Of a stretch of 12,381 bases of DNA, positions 6,768-12,381 are shown piece by piece (position 1 is the first letter of the stretch; every line of letters starts with the position of its first letter). The stretch comes from Helicobacteraceae bacterium (lineage in GTDB: Bacteria > Campylobacterota > Campylobacteria > Campylobacterales > Sulfurimonadaceae): NCBI GenBank assembly GCA_027081565.1, contig JALWKG010000283.1:1-12381 (forward strand), written 5' to 3'. The translations under genes and the position numbers were made by a program. Under the pieces are notes generated by a model, which saw only the letters and a program-made list of their open reading frames with translations, did not search any database and was not told the DNA's origin.

Positions 6768-8576
6768 TTATAACTTGTTAAGATGTGCTAAAAACTTTTC
6801 GGGTGGTTGATAACCGATAACACGTGCATTTTTGATCTCTTTAGTGTTTTTGAAAAAGAGAATGCCCGGAGGACCAAAGAGACCAAAACGCTTGGTCAAA
6901 GCACGTTCTTCATCTGTATTATCCGTTACATCCGCCTGAACCAAGACAAACTCTCCCATTTTGGCTTTAACGCCCGCATCTGCAAAAGTGATATGTTCCA
7001 TCTCTTTACAAGAGCTACACCACTCTGCAGCAAAGTCTAACATCACCGTCTTGTCTCTGTTCGCTTCCAAGATGGCATCAAGTTCAGCACTTGAGTGAAT
7101 GACCTGAAACTGTGACGTCGTTGGCTGTTCAATGGACGCACCCTGGATCACACTGTTTTTACTTGTAAACTGATCAAGCGGTGTAAACATCGACTTCGAA
7201 CCGCTCAATGCACCTAAAAAGAGCAGTGCTCCATAGACTAGGAAGAGAACACCTATGGCTTTAGTCAGTGCATGCCATCCGCGTTTACCGGCTTCAAGGG
7301 ATTCAAGTGCACCCATGTAGACTGCAGAGAACATAAAGAAGATCGCCCAAAGTAGCATCGTAACAGTCTCAGGAAGGATACGACTCAACATCCAGATAGC
7401 AATGGCTAGCATCACTGCACCAAAGACATGAGTCAAGGTATCCATCCAACCACCAGGACGTGGCATGAACCTACCTGCACCTGCACCAATAAGCAACAGT
7501 GGAAGACCCATACCAATACTCATCACAAAGAGCGCAGCACCGCCTAGAAGCGCATCACCCGTCTGTCCGATATAGATCAATGCACCTGCTAATCCCGGTG
7601 CCACACATGGTCCTACGATCAATGCTGACAAAAAGCCCATCACCGCAACACCGACAAAACCGCCTTTTGAGCTGGCGCTGTCAGAGGCTGATGAGAGTTT
7701 AGACTGCCAAGAAGCCGGAAGTCCGATCTCATAAAACCCAAACATAGAGAGTGCCAATGCTATAAAGACCAGTGCAAAACCACCTATAGCCCACGGATTT
7801 TGTAACAAGACCTGCAGGTTTTCTCCAAATATTCCAGCCAATACACCGGCTATAGAGTATGCAAACGCCATAGCAAGGACATAGACAAAAGAGAGCATAA
7901 AGCCACGTTTAGCACTGATGTCTTCACCTTGAGAGACGATGATAGATGACAAAATAGGGATCATAGGAAAGATACAAGGGGTTAAAGAGAGCACAACACC
8001 GATACCAAAGAAGACGGCTAAGATCGTTAAGACTGAGCCACCTTTAAGCGCAGCAACGATCTCGTCTGTCTCTGATGTACCAAATTCATCACTGAGGGAT
8101 TCATCAACACTCTTCTCTGCTGTTGTTTCCTCTTTTTTAACACTTCCAACAGCACTTAAAGATGCTGTTGGGATCTCAAAGGTAAAGACCTTTGAGGAGG
8201 GTTCATAACAGAGTCCTGCCTCTGAACACCCTTGATAATTCATAACAAGATCGACTTTTTCTGTCGCTGAAGCACTGTCTCTCTTAGAAAAGAAGATTTT
8301 TGCTGAGATATCTTCCAGATAGACCTTTTCGCCTTCATGGTCTTGTGCTTTATTTTCGATCTCAACATGATCGATTACAAGATCACTGTCACCTTTGAGT
8401 GAAAATTTAAAAGCTTTTTGATAAATATAGATCTTGTCACCAAGTTTCATGGTTGCTTCGACACTTGTGTCATTAAGTAACTTAGCTGATGGCTGAAATG
8501 CCTCATCTGGCATTAAGAATTTGCTCCCGGCAAAGAGGGCAATACTCACAAAAAGAAGTGCAATAATTTTTTTCAT
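6768..8576 (-). CDS. dsbD: Thiol:disulfide interchange protein DsbD
   Basis: A 602-residue inner-membrane protein that carries electrons from cytoplasmic thioredoxin to periplasmic thiol proteins. All three modules and all three cysteine pairs are present. The signal peptide is MKKIIALLFVSIALFAGS. The periplasmic alpha domain has YQGC-SEAGLC (Cys117, Cys123). The eight-helix membrane domain has TPCIFPMIP (Cys201) and VGPCVAPGL (Cys324). The C-terminal thioredoxin domain has EWCSSC (Cys520, Cys523) and GPPGILFF with its cis-proline. I chose ATG at 8576 because AAGGA lies at good spacing and the signal peptide begins there; the frame is open 40 codons further upstream, but that extension has no such features. 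It is transcribed with the small thioredoxin-like gene and divergently from the YyaL-like gene. Confidence 0.95.
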   Translation of the reverse strand: MKKIIALLFVSIALFAGSKFLMPDEAFQPSAKLLNDTSVEATMKLGDKIYIYQKAFKFSLKGDSDLVIDHVEIENKAQDHEGEKVYLEDISAKIFFSKRDSASATEKVDLVMNYQGCSEAGLCYEPSSKVFTFEIPTASLSAVGSVKKEETTAEKSVDESLSDEFGTSETDEIVAALKGGSVLTILAVFFGIGVVLSLTPCIFPMIPILSSIIVSQGEDISAKRGFMLSFVYVLAMAFAYSIAGVLAGIFGENLQVLLQNPWAIGGFALVFIALALSMFGFYEIGLPASWQSKLSSASDSASSKGGFVGVAVMGFLSALIVGPCVAPGLAGALIYIGQTGDALLGGAALFVMSIGMGLPLLLIGAGAGRFMPRPGGWMDTLTHVFGAVMLAIAIWMLSRILPETVTMLLWAIFFMFSAVYMGALESLEAGKRGWHALTKAIGVLFLVYGALLFLGALSGSKSMFTPLDQFTSKNSVIQGASIEQPTTSQFQVIHSSAELDAILEANRDKTVMLDFAAEWCSSCKEMEHITFADAGVKAKMGEFVLVQADVTDNTDEERALTKRFGLFGPPGILFFKNTKEIKNARVIGYQPPEKFLAHLNKL

Positions 8577-8653
8577 ATCTATCCTTGTAATTAAAATTCT
8601 GCCCAAATAACATAAACAGAGGAAAAACGGTGCTATGAGCATATGATTTTGTA

Positions 8654-8718
8654 TTGTATCGATACTTGAAACATAGGTCTGTAATACAACGCACAATTAG
8701 ACCATAATCTCGATACAA
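8654..8718. repeat. Nested inverted repeat upstream of dsbD
   Basis: TTGTATCGA (8654-8662) and TCGATACAA (8710-8718) are perfect 9-base inverted arms. They enclose a second pair, GGTCT (8676-8680) and AGACC (8699-8703), around an 18-base loop. It could be an operator or a folded leader of the dsbD transcript. Confidence 0.45.
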
Positions 8719-8739
8719 GCCTAATCAATTCTTTTTACT

Positions 8740-8781
8740 ATATAGCGCATTTAAGAAAGGCGTTACCTATTTACGCTATAT
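8740..8781. repeat. 8-bp inverted repeat upstream of the YyaL-like gene
   Basis: ATATAGCG (8740-8747) and CGCTATAT (8774-8781) are perfect inverted arms separated by 26 bases. Their centres are 34 bases apart, about three helical turns, so both face the same side of the DNA. Confidence 0.4.
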
Positions 8782-8839
8782 TTTTAAAAACCAACCTTAA
8801 GCCTCTGTTTTGCACGCTACTTCGATCTCAAGGATATTT

Positions 8840-10768
8840 ATGCCAAACCGCTTAGAAAAAGAGGATTCACCCTACCTGCAACAACATAAAAACAATCCAG
8901 TAGACTGGTGGCCCTGGTGTGATGAGGCTTTTGAAAAAGCGAAAAAAGAGCATAAGGGGATCTTTATCTCCATAGGTTACAGCTCCTGTCACTGGTGTCA
9001 TGTGATGGAACATGAGGTCTTTGAGAACGAGACTATAGCCACCTACCTTAACGAACACTTCATCTCCATCAAAGTCGACAAGGAAGAGCGTCCGGACATC
9101 GACAAACACTATCAAGAAGTCCATCAGCTTCTTAACCGCCGTGCCGGAGGCTGGCCGACCTCCATCTTCTCTACTCCTGAAAACAAACCTTTCTACGCAG
9201 CGACCTACATCCCACCGGAGCCGATAGACCGTAACATGGGCTTTATGCAGCTTATCGAGATCATCGCACCCAAGATCAGTGAAAATGATGAAAAACTCTT
9301 TCAAAATGCAGATGAGATCGAAAGTTTTTTAAAACCTGACAGCCGTCCCTCCGAAGCAAAAGAGCTGCAGCTCACCATCGTAGAGACCTTTATGAAACAG
9401 GCCGGACATAACTACGAAAAAGCCTATGGCGGTTTTTCTGCCACACCCAAGTTCCCCCATGTCTCGACACTGACAGCACTTATGAACATCGCTACCATCG
9501 ACAATAACCAGGAAGCTGAGACCATGGCACGCTTTAGTCTTGAACAGATGCAGCGTGGCGGTATGTACGATCTGGTTGAAGGCGGCTTCTGCCGCTACAG
9601 TACCGATGAGAAGTGGCTGGTACCCCATTTCGAGAAGATGACCTATGACAACGGCCTGCTGATAGAGCTCTATACCAGGGCTTCCGTACAACTGGATGCA
9701 CCCGGCTTCCTCATCACGGCAAAAGAGAGTGCGGACTTCATGCTTGAGAAAATGGCAGAAGATCATCTTTTCTACTCTGCCAGTGATGCCGATACCGAGG
9801 GTGAAGAGGGAAAATACTTCGTCTATGACTATGAAGAGCTCACAGCCCTGCTCTCAAAACATTATGATGCAAAGATGGTAAAAGAGATTACTAAGACACT
9901 CTCCATCACACAAGAAGGCAACTTTGAAGGGCACAACATCATCCAATTGACGCAAGAGAAACGCCCGGAATGGCTAAGTGATGTCGTGGCACTGCTTAAA
10001 GACCTTCGTAAGACACGCCTCTACCCTTTCATAGACAAAAAGGTTCAGGTCTCATGGAATGCGATGATGATCTCTGCACTTTTTACCCTGGGGGAGCATC
10101 AAAACAGCTACCTGAAAAAAGCGACAACACACCTGAATGCGCTGCTTGAAAGCATGTATATCAACGACACACTCTATCATTCGACCCTAATCCACAAAAC
10201 ACCAAAGGTCACTGCATTTTTGGAAGACTATGCCTATCTTGGCCGTGCCCTTGTCAAAGCGTATGAGTCCAGTTTTGATATACAGTACCTTCTGCTCGCC
10301 CAACAGTTCGCCAACACAGCACTGACCAACTTCTTTGAAGCAGGACGCTGGTACTTCTCCAAAGGCGAGTTCGTCACAGAAGCAGACATCTCAGACAGCT
10401 CTTACCCGGGATCTGTCGGTGTGATGGTCGATCTTCTGCTTAGTCTTGGAAGTCTGCTTGATGAAAAGTACCGCCGTTTTGCCTTTATGAGCTTGGAGTA
10501 CTACTCTGCCAAACTTTCCAAAACACCGATCTACTTCCCCTACTTCCTCGACCAGGCCCATCGTTACCTCAAAGAAGACCGCATTATCAAGGCTAAAAAA
10601 GAGAGACTCATCAACAAACGCAACGATCTTTCACACATCACCTACCCGTACACCAGACGCTACGCAACCAAGGAGAGTGAGGATTTCATGATCTGTGGCA
10701 CACAAAGCTGTTTTGCCAACACCAAAGATACCAACAAGATCAACGATCTTATCATCCGCTCTCTCTAA
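8840..10768 (+). CDS. YyaL/SPATA20-family protein with thioredoxin-like N-terminal domain (DUF255)
   Basis: A 642-residue protein typical in length for the YyaL/SPATA20 family. The N-terminal thioredoxin-like domain has LEKEDSPYLQQH, NPVDWWPW, the conserved SSCHWCHVMEHEVF with Cys50 and Cys53, KVDKEERPDID and AGGWPTSIF. The remainder is an (alpha/alpha) barrel of glycosidase/epimerase type, with FCRYSTDEKWLVPHFEKM, DADTEGEEGKYFVYDYEEL and VSWNAMMISAL. The biochemical function of the family is not settled; CxxC thiol chemistry on a barrel scaffold is inferred. There is no signal peptide, so it should be cytoplasmic. ATG at 8840 has AAGGA six bases upstream; an upstream TTG at 8810 would add ten residues with no family similarity. 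It stands divergent to dsbD, forming a thiol-redox neighbourhood. Confidence 0.93.
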   Translation: MPNRLEKEDSPYLQQHKNNPVDWWPWCDEAFEKAKKEHKGIFISIGYSSCHWCHVMEHEVFENETIATYLNEHFISIKVDKEERPDIDKHYQEVHQLLNRRAGGWPTSIFSTPENKPFYAATYIPPEPIDRNMGFMQLIEIIAPKISENDEKLFQNADEIESFLKPDSRPSEAKELQLTIVETFMKQAGHNYEKAYGGFSATPKFPHVSTLTALMNIATIDNNQEAETMARFSLEQMQRGGMYDLVEGGFCRYSTDEKWLVPHFEKMTYDNGLLIELYTRASVQLDAPGFLITAKESADFMLEKMAEDHLFYSASDADTEGEEGKYFVYDYEELTALLSKHYDAKMVKEITKTLSITQEGNFEGHNIIQLTQEKRPEWLSDVVALLKDLRKTRLYPFIDKKVQVSWNAMMISALFTLGEHQNSYLKKATTHLNALLESMYINDTLYHSTLIHKTPKVTAFLEDYAYLGRALVKAYESSFDIQYLLLAQQFANTALTNFFEAGRWYFSKGEFVTEADISDSSYPGSVGVMVDLLLSLGSLLDEKYRRFAFMSLEYYSAKLSKTPIYFPYFLDQAHRYLKEDRIIKAKKERLINKRNDLSHITYPYTRRYATKESEDFMICGTQSCFANTKDTNKINDLIIRSL

Positions 10769-10777
10769 AACAAAGAT

Positions 10778-10803
10778 GCCTTTACACAAGGCTTTTTAGT
10801 TTT
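10778..10803 (+). terminator. Rho-independent terminator of the YyaL-like gene
   Basis: GCCTT (10778-10782) pairs with AAGGC (10788-10792) around a TACAC loop, followed by TTTTTAGTTTTT. It begins ten bases after the stop codon, so the ppk2 gene downstream needs its own promoter. Confidence 0.8.
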
Positions 10804-10838
10804 TGCTCTTTTTTAAACGTTCTTAATCCCTACAGGAA

Positions 10839-10844
10839 TATAAT
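10839..10844 (+). promoter_or_regulatory. Predicted promoter -10 for ppk2
   Basis: A perfect TATAAT lies 27 bases before the ATG at 10872 and downstream of the terminator. No recognisable -35 box exists at 16-18 bases; the upstream DNA is T-rich, as expected in Campylobacterota. Confidence 0.55.
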
Positions 10845-10871
10845 TAAGTAACAGCATTATAAAGGATGACT

Positions 10872-11813
10872 ATGGGAACAAAAAGAGATATTGTAGAAAG
10901 TACACTCAAAGAGGGTGAAAAACTCGCAGAGAACATCCACACCGACCGCCGACAGAAAAATAAAAAACTGAAAGCCAAAGAAGAGAAGCGTCTTAAAAAA
11001 GGTAAAAAGGTCCCTGTCTGGGTCAAAAAAGAGGTTCTGGAGTATGAAGAGGAGCTGCGAACGCTGCAGATCGAACTGCTTAAACTCCAAAATCATATCA
11101 AAGACAAAGGGCTGAAACTGCTCATGATCTTTGAAGGACGGGATGCTGCCGGAAAAGGCGGGACCATCAAACGCATCACAGAACATCTCAATCCACGTGG
11201 CGCGAGAGTCGTTGCACTTGACAAACCTTCTGACACCGAAAAAAGTCAGTGGTATTTCCAGCGCTATACCCACTATCTTCCAAGTTCAGGAGAGATCGTA
11301 CTGTTTGATCGATCATGGTACAACCGTGGCGGCGTCGAACCGGTTATGGGTTTTTGTACACAAGAAGAGCATAAAGAGTTTCTACATGAAGTTCCAGAGT
11401 ATGAACGCATGCAGGTCAACTCCAACACCATACTTCTCAAGTTTTACTTCTCCGTCTCCAAAAAAGAGCAGGCACGACGTTTTGAGAAGCGAAAGACCGA
11501 TCCGCTCAAGCAGTACAAACTCTCTCCTGTAGATGAGAAGTCTCAACAGATGTGGGACAAATACACTATCGCCAAGTACTCCATGCTGCTGGCATCACAC
11601 ACCGACCATGCACCATGGACCATCATACGTTCCGACAACAAAAAACAGGCACGTGTAAACTGTATCAAACACATCCTTTCTCAGGTAGAATACCCCGGAA
11701 AGATAAAACACGCTGCACTAAAAATAGACCCGGAGATCCTTATCAGCGGTAATCAGGAGATCAAAAACATGGAGAGCAATATGTCATTGAAAAAGCATGA
11801 CACCAATGGCTAA
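10872..11813 (+). CDS. ppk2: Polyphosphate kinase 2
   Basis: A 313-residue PPK2 with a P-loop kinase core. It transfers phosphate between polyphosphate and nucleotides, usually making ATP or GTP from the diphosphate. Motifs are Walker A GRDAAGKGG (Lys95 at 89-97), PSDTEKSQWYFQRY, Walker B VLFDRSWYNR (Asp146), GFCTQEEH, and the lid RRFEKRKTDPLKQYKLS from Arg202. The core is a single domain, as in class I PPK2 enzymes; the preference for NDP over NMP is inferred from this resemblance. About 80 highly charged Lys/Glu-rich residues precede the core, as in many family members. I prefer ATG at 10872 because AAGGA sits six bases upstream; the in-frame ATG at 10866 abuts the ribosome site. The last ~25 residues extend past the conserved core. 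It stands alone between a terminator and a structured spacer. Confidence 0.95.
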   Translation: MGTKRDIVESTLKEGEKLAENIHTDRRQKNKKLKAKEEKRLKKGKKVPVWVKKEVLEYEEELRTLQIELLKLQNHIKDKGLKLLMIFEGRDAAGKGGTIKRITEHLNPRGARVVALDKPSDTEKSQWYFQRYTHYLPSSGEIVLFDRSWYNRGGVEPVMGFCTQEEHKEFLHEVPEYERMQVNSNTILLKFYFSVSKKEQARRFEKRKTDPLKQYKLSPVDEKSQQMWDKYTIAKYSMLLASHTDHAPWTIIRSDNKKQARVNCIKHILSQVEYPGKIKHAALKIDPEILISGNQEIKNMESNMSLKKHDTNG

Positions 11814-11829
11814 CATCTCCTGCTAAACA

Positions 11830-11857
11830 GATACTGACACCATCGGATGTCAGCATC
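11830..11857 (+). other. Hairpin after ppk2
   Basis: CTGACACC and GG-A-TGTCAG fold around an ATC loop (11834-11853), extended by GAT and ATC (11830-11832, 11855-11857) across one A-C mismatch. No U-tract follows, so it is not a standard terminator; it could protect the ppk2 3' end. Confidence 0.5.
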
Positions 11858-11858
11858 G

Positions 11859-11916
11859 AAATAGACTTAAGGGTACCACTAAAGACCCTGATTATCCAGA
11901 TCATGTTAGTCTATTT
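11859..11916. repeat. Long inverted repeat enclosing a second hairpin
   Basis: AAATAGACT (11859-11867) and AGTCTATTT (11908-11916) are perfect 9-base arms. Inside, AGGGT (11870-11874) pairs with ACCCT (11885-11889), and a weak GAT/ATC stem (11890-11892, 11900-11902) could complete a three-way junction. The outer 3' arm ends in TTTT, so weak terminator activity is possible. Confidence 0.45.
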
Positions 11917-11931
11917 TCAAGAAAGTCTTTT

Positions 11932-11954
11932 TATACTATATATAATAAAGTATA
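11932..11954 (+). promoter_or_regulatory. Promoter and inverted repeat for the lipoprotein gene
   Basis: TATAAT at 11941-11946 lies 20 bases before the ATG at 11967, with GGAG (11956-11959) as ribosome site. TATACT (11932-11937) and AGTATA (11949-11954) form an inverted repeat around the -10 box, so a regulator binding here would cover the promoter. No -35 box is clear. Confidence 0.45.
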
Positions 11955-11966
11955 CGGAGTATTACA

Positions 11967-12381
11967 ATGAAAACTACCTCATTTTTTATCTTTATCATGA
12001 TTACCACCTTTATGTTCACCACTGGATGCAGCAGTGATAGTGATTCTAATAACAAACAGACCACACCACCTGCAGCTGATACCAACAAGAGTATGCATTT
12101 TATTGTTCATGTCCCGACAGTAACACCTGAAGATGAAATCGTCTGTATTGGGTTTGATAGTGCTGAATTACCACACCCAATGAAAAAGATCAGTGCAACC
12201 CGGTGGGAACTGACTCTGGATATCGACACACCCATAGATTACCGCTACTGTCGTAATTGTGAATGCGGTGCGGCAGATGAACAGTTCGATATGACAGAAA
12301 AGCGATGGCGTCAACTTACAGTCATAGCTGGAGGTACACAAGAGGACACTGTTAACAAATGGCGCTGGTGGAACAGTTACT
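11967..12381 (+). CDS. Lipoprotein with a beta-sandwich, carbohydrate-binding-like domain, C-terminus cut off
   Basis: 138 codons are visible and the frame is open at the right edge. The signal peptide MKTTSFFIFIMITTFMFTTGC has a lipobox with lipidated Cys21, followed by a Ser/Asp/Asn/Thr/Pro-rich linker to about residue 42. From there HFIVHVPTVTPEDEIVCIGF, MKKISATRWELTLDI, DYRYCRN and VNKWRWW resemble the strand pattern of CBM20-like or similar domains that precede a larger extracytoplasmic enzyme or binding protein. This resemblance comes from pattern only. Cysteines in CRNCEC (after residue 90) may bind metal or form disulfides once exported. GGAG precedes the ATG by seven bases. What follows the domain is outside the window. 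Coding status and lipidation are firm; function is not. Confidence 0.8.
   Translation, partial: MKTTSFFIFIMITTFMFTTGCSSDSDSNNKQTTPPAADTNKSMHFIVHVPTVTPEDEIVCIGFDSAELPHPMKKISATRWELTLDIDTPIDYRYCRNCECGAADEQFDMTEKRWRQLTVIAGGTQEDTVNKWRWWNSY

Larger units (their letters stand above)
8577..8839. other. Divergent intergenic region between dsbD and the YyaL-like gene
   Basis: This 263-base stretch must hold both promoters. Two inverted repeats are visible, at 8654-8718 and 8740-8781, plus the 10-base palindrome GTATCGATAC at 8656-8665. TATATA- and TATATT-like boxes at 8739-8744 and 8777-8782 are the best rightward -10 candidates, each overlapping an arm of the second repeat. No convincing leftward promoter stands out. 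Confidence 0.5.

Noticed and set aside
8577..8696. N-terminal extension of DsbD by 40 residues
   Set aside because: The MKK signal peptide and AAGGA ribosome site mark the start at 8576; the extension is Cys-rich, unlike DsbD, and covers the divergent promoter region.
8654..8718. Retron-like non-coding RNA
   Set aside because: The inverted arms resemble a1/a2 ends, but no reverse transcriptase is present nearby.
8810..8839. Upstream TTG start for the YyaL-type gene
   Set aside because: ATG at 8840 has a good ribosome site and begins the conserved N-terminus of the family.
8867..9766. Two 145-codon antisense frames across the YyaL-type gene
   Set aside because: They lie opposite conserved motifs of the real gene and show no coherent domain.
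10857..11273. 138-codon antisense frame across ppk2
   Set aside because: It mirrors the strongly conserved P-loop region of ppk2 and has no family features or ribosome site of its own.
1..12381. CRISPR array, tRNA, rRNA, phage or insertion-sequence genes
   Set aside because: No regularly spaced repeats, cloverleaf, ribosomal motif, transposase or integrase was found.

Overview
The window reads as chromosomal DNA of a mesophilic Campylobacterota bacterium of the Sulfurimonas/Sulfurovum kind. This is inferred from protein style (MKK-type signal peptides, the short LpxB that begins MKILVSALE, DsbD with both cysteine pairs), from AT-rich intergenic DNA with T-tracts upstream of TATAAT-like boxes, and from dense, mostly short operons. 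No rRNA, tRNA, CRISPR array or intact mobile element is visible.

Left block (1-3432, minus strand): one probable operon driven from a promoter near 3410. It encodes, in transcription order, a dihydroorotase-like protein that has lost its metal ligands and catalytic Asp, a secreted OB-fold/NrfJ-like protein (start and stop overlap as TAATG), and an ABC exporter half-transporter that runs off the left edge just after its LSGGE signature. A 19-bp palindrome resembling the Helicobacter Fur box covers the promoter.

Second block (3528-5649, plus strand): lpxB (lipid A disaccharide synthase) overlapping a DegT/DnrJ/EryC1/StrS-fold protein whose PLP-binding lysine is replaced by methionine. Two enzyme-fold proteins without catalytic residues therefore lie either side of lpxB, on opposite strands.

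Middle (5650-6359): a 296-bp intergenic stretch with a possible decayed element and a set of AGTATAA repeats, followed by a small exported, probable beta-barrel protein that lacks a Shine-Dalgarno sequence.

Redox block (6371-10768): on the minus strand, full-length DsbD and a small exported thioredoxin-like protein one base downstream. Divergently on the plus strand lies a YyaL/SPATA20-type protein with an N-terminal thioredoxin-like CHWC motif. DsbD moves electrons from cytoplasmic thioredoxin to the periplasm, and the small exported thioredoxin is a plausible recipient. The 263-bp divergent intergenic region holds two inverted repeats.

Right block (10778-12381, plus strand): a rho-independent terminator for the YyaL gene, a class I-type polyphosphate kinase 2, an intergenic region with two consecutive folded elements, and the start of a lipoprotein whose domain looks like a carbohydrate-binding or immunoglobulin-like beta sandwich. 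It runs off the right edge.

I do not see a complete novel multi-gene system. The strongest unusual signals are the two catalytically degenerate enzyme-fold proteins, the promoter-overlapping palindrome, the repeat-containing upstream regions and the structured ppk2-lipoprotein spacer.
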